Both the position numbers and the translations under genes were made by a program. Of a stretch of 64,000 nt of DNA, positions 48,601 through 62,832 are shown piece by piece. Each line of letters begins with the position of its first letter. Within the stretch, counting starts at the first letter, position 1. The DNA comes from Pyrocephalus nanus. Lineage: Eukaryota; Chordata; Aves; Passeriformes; Tyrannidae. The stretch covers positions 374,001 through 438,000 of the forward strand of contig CM076264.1 in assembly GCA_038380795.1 (NCBI GenBank). Reading direction: 5' to 3'. The notes beneath the pieces were generated by a model. The model was not told the DNA's origin, did not search any database, and saw nothing but the letters and a program-made list of their open reading frames with translations.

Positions 48601-51600
48601 GCCATTGAAAATAGTACAGGAATATTTCTTTATCCAAGATGTAACATCCTTGTAGCACAAGGCAATGAGTGCCTCTGAGCTCATCAGTGGTTTCTGAACG
48701 GGGTTTCCAAATCCCTAAGAGATTGCTCCTTATCCATCGTCTCTGACAGAGTTATGGATGTGACCCGTTTATGGCAGCAGCAGCAGCAATCAATGTCTAT
48801 GTACTGTACAGCCTGGGAATTACCCACCAGTGATCACAAACTCACAACCTACACTATCAGCTCACTATTATCAAAGTTCCAGAACCATCACTCCATGTAT
48901 GACCCTACACAGACCACGTCACCAGGAGAGCCAGTAGCACACATCAGATAGTTCTGTGAGCAACAACTGCTCCTGCTACATGAGTAAAAAAATCACTTCT
49001 GTTCCAAGGAGTATTTCCAGAGTGGGACCTCACTGCTCCCCCAGCAGTGTCTGTCAGGAAAGAGCAAATTTCTTGCTTTGTTCCTCAGTCTGTGTGGAGG
49101 TGTTGGAAACATCTGCTCCAAGAAGAAACTACTCCAAGATACTCATCTTCAACACTGCTGGGCCATCCCTCAGGAACAAACCCTCTCTGCCTGCGCCTTT
49201 CACACCTGCAGCGGCTTCAGGTTAGCCTCAGGAACAGGGAGAAAACTGGTGTCAAACCCCAACTAAAGCAACAGAAATATCCCCTCTAGAACTATTGGGT
49301 TTTACACTGCAACAGGAATAGTTTGGTTTTCTGCACTTCAGCTGCCCCTGTCTCACTGCTAAAGAAGTCAGCAAATGAAATAAAGAGCACTACACACAGA
49401 AACAATGCCCCAAAAGGGAAAATTTCCTGCTTAATGGCAATTTAATGCTCTGGCCAAACAGCTTTTCTAACTGAGGTGTTGTGTCATGTTGATTTCATGC
49501 CATCTTCTCAGGCTGCCCTGCTGCAGACACTGTTCAGATACATATTTATACAGAAACGCTGCACACTGGTGAGTAACATCTGTTTGCAATGTGCTGGTCA
49601 GATTACCACACTTCTAATCAGGTTTGCAGCTTGTAGCAAACAATTGTTCTTTGCTCAAATGCGAGCCAGGTGGAACATGTTTAATCGTATAAGAAGATCC
49701 CAATCTTCAAGGAAATTTTCTGATGTTCTTTTTCGAGACACAGGATTATAAAGAGGATGAATTCCCTCTAACAACTGCAATAATTACATGCCTTCTGCTG
49801 GTCCCTCATTTTCGGGTATTGCGGGGGTGGCCCAGGAGTGGGGCATAAGAGCTTTAAGCTTCCTTGGAATTGGGAACATACTGCCGCCATCATTTCAGAA
49901 CAATTTGCCACATGTCAGCCCGAGGATTACCCACGGGCTGCAACTAAATCTGCACCAGTTCTCTGACCGGAGCCAGGCCAGCAGCTGCTCAGTACTGTAA
50001 TGGATTTACACTACTTAACACCTTTATTTTCAAGAAAAACAATAATGGGAGAATATCACACTTCTGCCTGACCTACTGCTGACATTTCTTTCTCAATAAT
50101 TAGTCTAAAGGTTGAAACATGTCAGAAAAGGAGTGAAATGTGTGCATGATTGTTCCAAGCATTGAAAAAAACCCCATACCAAAAAAAAAAAAAACAAAAA
50201 AACCCAAACAAAAACCACTGAATCATTTTGGAGAGAAAAAGCAAATTCCTGGCAGAGCCCACACATATAATTTATTCTAGTGATGAGTGGATAATTTCAA
50301 GCTATTTGGGAAACATTCCCTGGAAAAGCTGAAGTCTAAAGACCATCTTGATACAGGGAACCTGTATCCAGCAAGCAGTACTTACACCTGAAACTGAAGC
50401 CCAGGAGAGGTTAGAGAGTAATATCAGCAGTACTTTCAGTGAGTACAAATATTGATTTGAACTGAATTTAGTTGCCGAGTTGGCTAAATCTGGAGCACTG
50501 CACAACAGCTGCATCACCACGCAGGTCTGGGTGTCTTAACAATCCAGAACATCAACTGCAAAACAAACATGAACTGGTGGCATGAGCTGTTTAGTGCTGT
50601 CACGGTGGCTCAAGTCTTCTTGTTTGTCCTGTTCTGATGTTTGTAATTTCTTTTTCAATTCCAGTGAGCTGCGTTTCACCTGAAGGCCCAGGCTGCACAG
50701 TGATCCCAAGGCTCCCCAGCTGTGGTACAAAACTTGCAGTGGTCTGAAACCCTGTTCGAAGCACTACACAAACCATAACTACACATATAGTCACCACCCT
50801 TGTTTGTTCATGCCAGAAAAATCACTCTTCTGCTGTGATGTGGACAAAGCTCATTATCAGCTACTGCAGCAGGGCCTTATCAGAGACATGCTGCGTTCAA
50901 GGCTCCGGATCATTCCCATGGCTATCTGACACACAGACAATTGGTTTTCCTCAAGATCCACACAGCAGGCACAAAACACACCACGTCACAAACCCCCTCT
51001 TATTGCATGATACCTAAAATCATCGTTTGCAGACATGACTACGTCTGAGTGCAGCAAGTCTGGAAGTCAGAAGGAAGCTACTATGGAACTCAACTTGCTT
51101 TTATCCCCAGTCTCTGCATAGTGAACAAGACTGCAGTGGCTGGGAAGGGGTTACCTGTGGAGGTTACAAAACCCAAGTGATTTGATGGGGAAGTACCATA
51201 TCTAGAGCCCAAGTTACCTTACAAACATTCAGCAGAATAGTTTATGAGGGGGCTGGAATCAGAGCCTTATCCCAGTAAGCCAAGCCAGGAGACAGCTCAC
51301 ACAGTCTCCACAGGAGCAAACGCCTGTCAGACAGCTCCAGGGCAGCACTGGCAAAGACATAGCAGGCAAGGTTCCCAACATCTGCACATCGCCATCCACA
51401 TCATTGAGTGTTACCTCAAGTCTTGTATTACTTCTCTGAATGTCAGTGTTAAATTGAGGGAAGCAAAAGGCAACCTAACCCAGTTTCATTCACAAAGAAT
51501 TACTGTGAACAAACATAAGATGGCAAAAGGCCACTGAGTAAAACTCAGCAGCAAACTGTACTGTGACATTTCCTTCTCGGCATTTAGAAATAGCTTAAAA

Positions 51601-54600
51601 TGTGTCTCGCCTGAGTCTCTGAAACACTCAACTTTATGTTAACAAATGATGTAACAACCCAAGCTGGTTAATGCACACCTGAACTGAAAGCTTCCATTCC
51701 AAAACCAGGACCCGTTTTACACATGACAAGCATCTAAGTGCCTCAGTGCTGGCTATTCATCTGTGCTTTCTGCTCTCTTTTTCACAAGTAGCTTGCGATG
51801 TCACGTTTGTTTCTAACAGATTGAGCACTGGAATTCTTTCCCAAGCCAATTTTCCATTCATCTCAAGTCCTAAGACATTACTACTCTTCACAAACATTCA
51901 GGCCTAAGTCAGCATATGCAGCAAGTTTACATGTAGTGCTTGTGAGGACACTTTTAACAGGATACACACCAAGTGCTTCCCCACTGCTTCCCTCTCCAGC
52001 AGCCCAAGAGGACCCCAATACCACATTAGGTGATTTCACCCCCCCACGTGCCCTCTGGGCAGCATGCCAGGGGTCACTCATGTCATCGCTGGTTCTCTGT
52101 TTCCAAGGGACAAGAGTAAGTACAGAAGGTCTGACAGAAGCATCTGTAGTCCATCCAGTTCCAGGTTTTCTTCTCTGGTGATCCTTGCAGCAGTACCAGC
52201 GTTAAATGCACTCTCAGCTCCACAGGGAATATCCCAAGGACTCACAATTCACAGCAGCCCAAGGACTCTTCCAGCAACGATCAGAGTTCTCCAAATCCAA
52301 CCCCTGCATCTCCCTTGCATTACATTCCCAGACACATATAAACATACCTGGTGACACTTATTTTGCCCAAGTACCAGCACTTGGTGGTGTTCAGTCAAAA
52401 AATTACACGTGGTTTTCAGCTTCTTGCTGCCACCTCACATCAGATGACAGGAATTAATTAAGTATTGAGTGAAGTGCTGCTTTCAGTAGAGAACCATTAA
52501 GCCTCCAAAACCAAAGAGATCCTCTGGGTGACTCTATTCAGCCACAGCCCACATATACCATTTATACAACAGACCTGTGTCACAGAAAGAAAATCAAGCA
52601 GAAAAATAACCACCTTGGAGTTGGAACTGTGGCCAATACAGTAGAACACACTTTCAATAAGAGCTGTCACTTTTCAATAAAGTCAATTTTATTTACTTGA
52701 AAATGCTGGGTTTATAACATCAACATTTCATCCCGTTGTAATCCAGCAAGTCAGAACTCAGCAGTCAGAACCCTGGGCAAACAGTGCTAACACACTCCGC
52801 ATTTGCTCCAAGACATGTCACAGTAAGGAAAGGGGACTCGTGCTCTAACAAGGTTCAGAGTCTCTCACCAAAACGCTGGAAGTGCACTCAAGGTATTAAA
52901 CTCCTGTCCCACTTTCCATGCAGTCACCTGCCCTTGGATGCCCTGAGTAAGGTACACGTGGTTTACTTCTGTTAAATCTTTTACAGTCACAAGGAACAAA
53001 CTAAAAAGAACATGTTACACAAGGATCTTAAGTACAAGAGGAAATCAAAACATCAGGGACATTTGTCAAGTTTGCTCTATAAAGTCCTGAATGAGCAATG
53101 AAATATGTCTAAGTGAACAGCATTCTCCTTTTCTTAGTTGTCTTACAACACCTCATTTCAAGACATTACCAAGAACAGTTCAGTGGGGAACACAAACCAG
53201 CTTTTAAAACACAAATCTTTACATTTAAAGGTTTATTGTATCAGAGATTTTCACTAAGTCCAGTTCAGTGTTAACACAATTAACAGTATCTTCCTCGAAA
53301 TCAAGCCAATATGTACTCTTGTTTAAGTGTCAGTTACAAGTCCAGAGAGAAAAGGTTACTGAAAAATGCCTGATTTTTTTTCCCAGTGCTACAGGTATGA
53401 GTTCACAAACCAACTCCGCATGTCCCAAGCACTTTGGTTTTTCAGTCACGACTGAATTTGTTTTTCCAGCTCTTAACAGAAGACATCTCCTCTTTATTTT
53501 TTAGTATGTCAAGAATTAAAACTTAGTTCAAAGTAACAAAGATAAGACACAAGCCATAATACAGTGAGGGTATTCCTTACAGTCTAAGCTATATTAAAAC
53601 TGACTGAAAAAAACAGCAATGAGCAGATGCACTTGCAAGATCTCAGATGAAGAAAGCAATAAAATAATCCCTGGACACAGGGGCAGGAATACTCAACAGG
53701 AGACTAAGCACCTGTTGGTCCCCATCTCACATCAAGTATAACTACCCCGTTCATTTTGCACGTGAATTCAGGCTCACCTATGAACCAAAGCAACCTCTTG
53801 AATGAAGACTGCAGGGAAAACCCTTCCCAACAGCACCTATAGAGCAAACCCTTCTTCACTGAAATGGCTTTCACGTGGCACTGATCTACTGGACACGAAC
53901 AAGATGACCGAGGGCAAACTTGTCTAGTGAGCAGAACAAAACCACAAAGTCAGAGCACAGTATTACACCAAACAGGACGAATTCAAGTCTAACAACAGGA
54001 GCACGCAGGGCTGCTGGGGGGGATTTTTACCAAGGGCTTCGCAGAACATGTTACCCTGCTCATCCAACACCCCGTGCAGCACAGGAACACTTGTGAGCAC
54101 TGAGCAGCCCTAGCAGAGGATCTCCAAGAATCCAAGATCCAATGGAAAGAAAACACGGAAAACTTAGGTTGACCCCAACTGATTTATTTTAAGGCATGTT
54201 ACCTGAGGTTGTGAACTTCTGTAATAACAATCCTTAAGAGTCACACTAAGGCACCTTTATCCCACAAGAACTCTCAACAAAACTTCAGTAAGCACCTAAG
54301 CGGCTCCAGAAATGACTGAAGCTCTTTTTAACATTTAAGTATCACATAGGCTTTACTTTGTCACAGGTACCAAAATAAATATTAAAGTGCTGATCAACCA
54401 AATGTGAAAACTGTTGATTAAACTGGACCATGACGCAGTTTCCCAGTCACAGTCAATGCCCACATACCATGTTAGTTTTACTTCCATCCAAGGTAAACAA
54501 GATCAAAGCTGAACTGAAAGGTAATAATGAATGCCCACTCTCCTCTCCCTGTGCAGAGACAAAAAAATGTCTGGGTTTGACTCAATTTGTACCAAAACTG

Positions 54601-57600
54601 TGCATTAAATGCAGCAGAAGCTTACTGTCTGGAGAACTAAGTACAGAAACAGTCTGAGTAAGAAGCAGGCTACAGGGAAGTGAAAAAATTTGGCCTTAGC
54701 AAGTAATTTGCCTTCAGCAAAAGCACGTGTGGTTCTACACCGGTCCAGGGAAACAGCACTGCCAAGGATACACAGTGTCACCACACAGGCACCAGAGCCA
54801 GATGCACAAGTGGTTTTTCTTTGGAGGTAATTAACATAATAAAAAAAAAAAATCTCTTTAGCCCAAGTGCTTTCAGGAGGCAGCTGATCCCTCAACCACT
54901 CTTTGGTCATTTAAGTTCTGTGCACACTCCGACACATACATACACGTACATGTATGTACACCTACAGCTACGAGGTAATCGTGTTACAGGTGCAACTTGC
55001 CTTGGTGAGCAATGAAAGGAACAGAACCAAAGGGATCTTCAGGAGGACTTTTCTGTGGAGCAGAATGTGGCTCCACATTCTTATCTGAAGATGCTCTCCT
55101 GTCCACCAGCCTGTCTGTAAAAAACAAAATGAAACAGAACAAAAAATAAAGTAAAATAAAATAAAAACGGCAGGTCTTATGCCTATGCAAAGCTATGTGC
55201 TGTATGGGGTGAGGGAGGACTATACTATAAGGGGGTTTTGACAAAGGTAAAAGCCCAGTGGCCCAGGCAGTTCCTTTGCTCTGTGCAGGCCACAGAGGAG
55301 ACAGGCAGAGCACTTGGAAGACTCTGTACCCACACGTGTCTCTATTGGAGCACCAAGGTGATCCCAGGCCTAATGACCACCTTTGTGTGTAACTCTGTGA
55401 CAGCTGGGTTGCTGTCCTCCCAGTGAGACAGCACACTCCTCTTCTTGGCTCCCAGCTCTGCAGATTATGAAGGGGTTACAGAAGCCATTTAAGAAATCCA
55501 CCTCTGCACAATGCTGTCAGAAATTCAGCATCACATGTTGCTTCTGTGCCATCACTAAGTGATGGTAACAGCAGAGAAACAGCAGCGTACACAGGGACAC
55601 AGAGCTCCAACCTGTCACTCCACATCGCAGAGGCGCTCTGTTCAGACCCCTCCATCCAACTGCACCTTCCCCTTCACTGCAACTGCCCTCTTTCTACTGG
55701 GGAAGCGTTCAGCAGGTGTAAGCAAGGCATCACGATCTGGGAGTTGGATCTCATTTACAGAACCGATGAATCATCCCAGCAATACCCCCATCACTGCACA
55801 CACTGACATTAAGCCACTCAACCCATGAAATCCAACAGTTATATCAGCCTGACAAAGTGTGACAACATCCTGATCCTCTAACAAAGGCTGTGTATATTTA
55901 ATTCCTCGTGTGTTACTGTCAGGAGCACATCAGCTTTGAAAGCATTGGACAGATTAAAAAACATATTTAATTTATGTGTGAAGTATCAGCTCAACAATAC
56001 AAAGTAGGTTTCTGAAAGGGGAAAGAAAGGATTTATGTTTTGATTGCTACTCAGCACCACATAACATGGCAAAAAGACAAACTTACATAACAATATGAGA
56101 GCCGTAAAGTCTGGGACAGCAATTGGGTTTAGTAACAGAAAAATACAGCAATTTATCAGACCTGCATCTGCACTTCTTTCTCTAAATGGTGAAAAAATTA
56201 CTTAGTAGACAACAGCCTTTTTCTCTCTAAAGAGGTAACCTACACCTAAAAAGAGCTCACCCTTGAATCTTAATTATACACCTGAGGAAATTCCAGAAAG
56301 TATTATACAGTTACAGACAATTTTATAGGTCCAAGCCTCAATTGGAGAATCCGTCTCCCAATCTCTCATTATTCCAGCTAAGGTGGAGAAAGTAGCAGTT
56401 GACCAAGTCTACATATTTCTGCTTTGGCTGCAGCAAAGGCATTAACACTGAGATAAGCTCATATTAAGGCTGTTGTGCCCACGATGATACCACAATGCAA
56501 ACAGCCTTAATATCAAAAAATCCAAGTTAGGAGGTCTTTGAAGACTGTGATGTGTGTATCTACACCCAAAAACACACACAGGTACAAACTATCAGTGCTG
56601 TCCCTGCTCTGGGCCTTGAACAGACACCAAGCCCCAAGGCCTCGGAACAGCTCTAAGTGCAGCCCACCCCGTACAAACAAGCCTGCCATCTAGTGTACTG
56701 CTGCTCAAAGCAGTCGTGGCTTTTCATTTTGACAAGTTCTGTATTCAAGCAACTCATGAACCTAAGGCTGGTTGCTCTGGAGCTGAACCATGCTGCTGAC
56801 CTTTTGGATACAGTGTACAAAGTGTTTTCACACCCAGCTCTCCTATGCCCTGAATTACCTTGAAGAGGTGAGCCCCAAACGTGCCTCGGTTAAGGTGGTC
56901 TTTGGCACTTACACTTGTGCAGAACCAAACCCATCTCAAACTTACCATAACTACCATCACCAGGCCAACAGTTACAGATTCTGACAGTGGGTAATGTACT
57001 GACCACTTGCTACAAACTCACCTGCTCTGGATTCAGAAGAAGATTATTTCAAACGACTTAAGGCCTCATTTGGAAGCAGCATGCTTAAAGATATTCAATT
57101 CCACTACTGAATCAAATCCTTAACCTGGATTTGGAAGGCATATTCATTTTTAAGCTGGTACATTAGCCATTTTCCCAGCTAGCACTAAGTAATTGTACTG
57201 TGAAATGTGTGCAGGCTACTTTCATATCTCAAAAGTACATCTTAATTGATCGACATAATCAAAAACTATCAACTGGAGTTTCACAAACAAACCCACTCAG
57301 TTATTTTCCTTAGGGATTAACAGGTAGCGTGCACATCTTGTTCAATTACATTCAAGGACACAGGAATCCAAGAAGAAAGACCAAGCTAAAGGCAGAAGTG
57401 CTTTTTAATTACTCGAAATTCAACTTTACTGCACTTTTAATTGCAAGGAACTTGCTTATAGAGAGCCAAACATGCACAAGTTGTTTTTTGATATTGTCAC
57501 GTCTTCCAAGTCCCACTGATAAATCTGATCTCAACAAAACCAGTTATAGGAAGAGCATCTAACAAGCACGTGTTAAGCAATTAAGAAGAGGAAGTAATTC

Positions 57601-60600
57601 CAAGTAAAAACCATGGAGATAACTGACTTCAAGAGGAAAAAAAGTTTATTCAACTATTGCCATATCAGAACAATAAAGCAGCCCTTACATTTAGCCACTC
57701 ATCAGAAAGGACATTACAAAACATTAACATAATGTAATAGATCAATTTTCTTTCAGGCATTTTCAAAGGACGTATCAGACCCACACAATCTTCTGCTCTG
57801 GTGTGCAAGAAAAAAGCTGGAAAGGATAAAGCAAGCAGCCAAACTTCTCTTCCCATCTGACAACAAAGCTCTGCTGTCGAGAGCCTCTTGAAGTGAAGGT
57901 GACACAAGCAGCATTGAAGAGCTACGACAGTACCATTTCTGCAGTAACTGAGCCAGTAACTACCAGTTTTAGACGGTGAGTTCCTATTGCACACATTTTC
58001 AGAAAGGAAAAGGAAAGGAAGAAGACAGGCCCAACTGTGCCCTCAAATGCTCAGAAAGAATGTTCTGTACACAGCCCGCATGGCCCTTGAACAAGCAGGT
58101 GTTGAACTGCTGAGCAACTACAGAGCCCTCATTTACTGGGAAGCAAAGTAAGCCTTCAAGCGTCCCTTACTTGATCTCAGCAGGTCAAACTCTCTGTCCA
58201 GCAGCTCCTCCTCTGTCAACTTGGAAAAATTGTCCTCTCCAAATGGGTTCCAGCCTGACATGTCAGGTGGGTTACTGATGCTCTGCTTTGGGTAACTGGC
58301 AATAGCTTCAGAATCAGGAATACCTGACCTGTAAAGTCAGTTCAAGGAAGCAAATAAAGAAACATCAACAGGATTATTTATAGAGTCAAAATCTGAGACA
58401 TGCTTCATTACACCAAAACACTACACACAAGGAACACATATCCATTAACAGCTCATCCCAAAAGCACCTGAAAGCTACCTTAAGGGAAGTCTGGTAGGAA
58501 TATAGAATCTAGTTCATAACAGTGAAACTGGACAAATTTGGGCTTTTCTTTATTTTTATACCAGAAAGGAATGGGGGTTTTATTCCACACACTATTGTTC
58601 ATAAGAATGCATGGGAAAGTCATTATTTATTACCCTTTATTAAGCAGTGCTAAGCACAATTAGTAATGTAAGCCACAAGAAAGCCCCGAGCAAACCTCAT
58701 CCAGAACACTCACCTGCTTGTAGGATAGGGAGGATCTGCCAGTGTTCCAGCATGCACTGGGAGTGAACCAGGGTAGGAGATTAAGGCTGGTGCAAAGTCT
58801 TGTGGAGAAGTGATGTATTCAGGGGACTGTGCCTGCTGTGACCGCTGCTGGGCCAGCATCTGCTGCTGCAGGAGAGCCTGCTGATACTGCTGCACCTGGG
58901 GGCATCAGGGTTGTGTTACCAAAGCACTCATGGGCCGGGTCAGTCTCTTCTGCCCACTCACAGTACTGGTCTTGCAGCCAACCACCCACCCACCCCCACA
59001 CTCCGGAACACATGGGTGCAAAGAAACTGCTCCAACAGGTTAGTGACAATGCTTCGCTTTTACAGCATATTACCACTAAGCTTTTTATAATTACTGCACC
59101 TTCAGTATATGCTACTGCTTAGCACAGCATGCCTAACTCTTAATTAGTGATCACGATTTCGGGACAATTTCTCCTGATTTTTAAAAACCAGGATATTCCA
59201 GTTAGCTCCTCTTGCTTTTCAGTTAAGAGTTTCGTATCATTGTGTCATCTGTCACTTGGTAGTATAACACAATTGTTGCTGTGGTCACTACTGCAAACCT
59301 TAAGCACCAATTGTGTTTAAAATTGGCATATACCTACTTCCGAAGTTAGAAATATATCCCATCCAATTAATACACAACTACAACTCCAGACTTGGGACTT
59401 TGGGTAACTCAGATCCCCATCTTCATTCTATTTACCACATCCACAGCTCATTATAACTACTCATACACTTCTCTCACTTCATCTACACAACACTTACAAA
59501 TACAGTCCATATTTTCAGACTGTACCCTCTGTTCCACTAATGACATACCATGACAGGATACTGTGACTGGGCAGGCTGCTGCTGGTACACAGACTGCAGC
59601 AACAGCTGCTGCTGGACCATCTGCTGGTGCACTGCTTGCTGATACTGGAGATGAGAAGGAAAAAACAGCTTTGAGAAGTCACGATTCCCCTTCAGAAGTA
59701 GCCAGGTATTCAAAAGAAGCATCAGTTAAAATATCACTATTGATTCCACAGCATTTTTCACTTTAGATACCACATAACCAACTGGAATTCAGTCACCGCG
59801 TTTTAATCATTCTGTTTGGAGGTTTTTTCCTTCCCACCTCCCAATTTTTAACAAAAAATTACACTACACATTCAGCACATGTACAATCATCTTCTGCAAG
59901 CGCAGCATAATCACCTAGGTAACTCCTACTATTTCTCCCAAGCACCCTTACAAAGAGAGAGTCTTCATTTCAGCCACACGGTGGTGATGCAAAGCAAGCT
60001 GGGATTCAGGGTCAAACTGCAGAAACGAAACAGCACAAAGCAAGCAACCCTCTAGGATAAACATTACAGGGCCTATGAAGGGCCAAAGCTAGGGTACGAA
60101 GGGACAGGAGCTCTTCCAGCAGGAAAACCCACAGTCAGCAACAGAAGAAACGTCTGAGCAGCACACGATTCCCAGTGCATTACACCAGTAAGCGTAAGGT
60201 GCCTGTCACACGCATCCAACAGACGTGACTGTACCTGCTGAATGTAAGTGTCCTGCACGGTGGGCTGGTGCTGCTGGTGGTGCAGGTGGTGCAGCTGCTG
60301 CAGCCTCCAGTCTCCCTGCTGCAGCTGCTGCAGGACCCTGTGCTGCTGCGGGGCGTGCGGGGCGGGCCCTTGGCACTGAGAGAGGTCGTGGCCGTTCCCT
60401 GGTCGCGTGGTTCCTGTGTGTCAGACAACACCACTGACATCCCCACCTCTCAACTCCGGCCAGAGCTCTCCCTGGCAGCTACCTCTTCACTGAACACTTC
60501 AAGATGACACAGCCCATGAGCTTCCCTTCCCAGTCTGACAACTAGGACAGCTGCTAGATCCCCAGTTTGCTCCTTCAAAAACACTTCTGGGCCTGCAAAT

Positions 60601-62801
60601 GAACCATTCCTACTTAGAAGATACTGGAAGCTTCCTCTGGTCTCACAACAGCAAGCTGGGTTCCAGACTTCTGCTTTATTAACGCTGAGGTTACATGCTG
60701 CAGTACCTCCAGCCCTTACCCTCAAAGTGTACAGCTTTGTGTGCATACAAAACAACACATTTTTTTCTTTAAGGGAACTACTGACTCACCTGTCAAGCTC
60801 CATTAAACTGAACACCTGATTGCTTTGGCCATTCAATTGTTTTTGCAGCCACTTAAGTAAACAGTTACTAACATAAATCAATCTCTTGCATGCTGTGTCA
60901 GAACAGGGAAAGTCTTCCAAGTTGGAAGATCCCATCTAGTAAAAATTGTTTACACCTGGGACACAAACAAACATTCTCAGTGGCCTTTTGACACTTTCCC
61001 AAGACCAGCTCTGAAGGCACTCCTCCTGTAATGGACACACAACAGCACAAAGTGCAACTAGAAAGTGTTCAGGATAAAACTGACACCTATTTAAGTGAAT
61101 ATTTATCAGAGCCATAACCCTTTTTAAATGAGAAATAAGAATCCACAAATGATTTCTTCAAAACCCATTTCACTCAGTTGTGTCTCCCCCAGTGACTCCC
61201 CCCTGTTGTACTCAGTGTAATGTGAAATCCATCTGTCAGTCCTTAGAGAAGTGATATTTTTATGTGGTTTCAGCCCACAAATACCTCCAACATAATGTTG
61301 ATATCTGATGACTTATTGAGGCACAGGAGAATATTTTTCCTACTACAACAAAAGGAGTTTGTTAGAGTTTCCTACTTTTGGTGACTTAATTTCAAGTCAA
61401 AAGTGGCCATGAACTCACAGAGAGAAAGCTCATTAAACACCAGTGTTAAGCATAAGGGAAACACGCCATAGCTTCTCAATAACGTGGATTTAGTTTTTGT
61501 GGCACCTGGCCAAACTTACACCTCACACATTTCAAGTCTTTTGGAAAGGATGAAGATTTGATTTCTGGTATGTAAGGAAAGGCAGATGAATTTGAGTTAT
61601 AAATGCTATGCCTATCAGATCAAGGAGATGAAGAAACGTGAAATTCATTCTTCATATATTTTGGTCCATCCTTCGACTCCCTTAAGTTACCTTTTTGCCC
61701 ACGATTACCAAACTCCCCAGGAACTTGTACTTTGACAGGAGTTGCTGAGCTCTGGATTGCCAGCACACTGGAAGTGGCAGTGCTTGAACTGGCCTTTGGT
61801 CTTTGCCGTGGTGCAATTGAGGTTTCCGTTGGTCCAACAGTATCTGTTATTCTGAAGGGGAAAATTTTCCCATGTAAGATACTTGATAAAAAGACAACTG
61901 TTTTTTTCTTCAAATTAGATGCAGTACATCTCTTAATAGCTCAATTTTGTCTTAACCATGAGCTACTCTACTTCTGCATTGCACTTCAGTACCTTAAGTT
62001 TGATCCCTAAAACTCACCACCCCTGGCAGCTCTAGGATATGACTAATGCAGAACACCACGAAGAAGGAGCCATGCTGCAGCCTTTTTCCCAAGGAGACCA
62101 TGACACTAGATGGTATCCCCTTGAATCATCTCCTCTCAGAATAATCTTCCCACTCAGTAGTGAGTGGAAGTCAAGTCCTGACTAGAAACACGTTTATTGT
62201 TCATACAGACAGGAAATAAGATAAAGGAAAATCTCATCTGTTAACTCATTTCTACTTGTACTAATTTCTTATGTTTTCATTTCTACTTTTTGTAAATAGC
62301 TTTTGGTAATTATAGCTGAATATAAAAGTACCCCAGTCACACGTGCTGATAGATTCAAAACACAGCAACTTCCATTAACAAGGAATAAAAGGGTAAAGGA
62401 ATCATTAACCACACACTATACCATAGCAGAAATCAAAAGCATGAATAGAAAGTTGCAAGGTTTTAGGTTTGTTTTCACTATAAAGGACAAAAGGGACTAC
62501 TTTGGTATAAAATTGGAACTTTTGAAAAAAAAAAAAAAAAAAAAAACACAAAACCAAAAACCACCACAAAACAACCAGAAGCGAAACCCAACAAAATCCA
62601 TTTACCTTCATTAACCAGGCTCTCAGTTTTTCCTCCCAGGATTCTCAATATAATGAAAAAAGCAAAGGAGTGGAATTCAAGGAGAGACTTGAAGCTCTTA
62701 CAATTGCAGTTTACCTAGTGACTTCTACTAAGGTAATATTTCATTTATTAACAAGCATTTGAAGACAGGTTTTTCAGACCAACTTGTAGCTTAACAATCT
62801 T

Positions 62802-62832
<31 letters not shown>

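Noticed and set aside
54991..55000. Alternative GT donor (GCAA|GTTGCA) for the BMP2K intron
   Set aside because: It would leave two bases at the junction where the terminal exon needs one, breaking the frame; the GC donor four bases earlier fits exactly.
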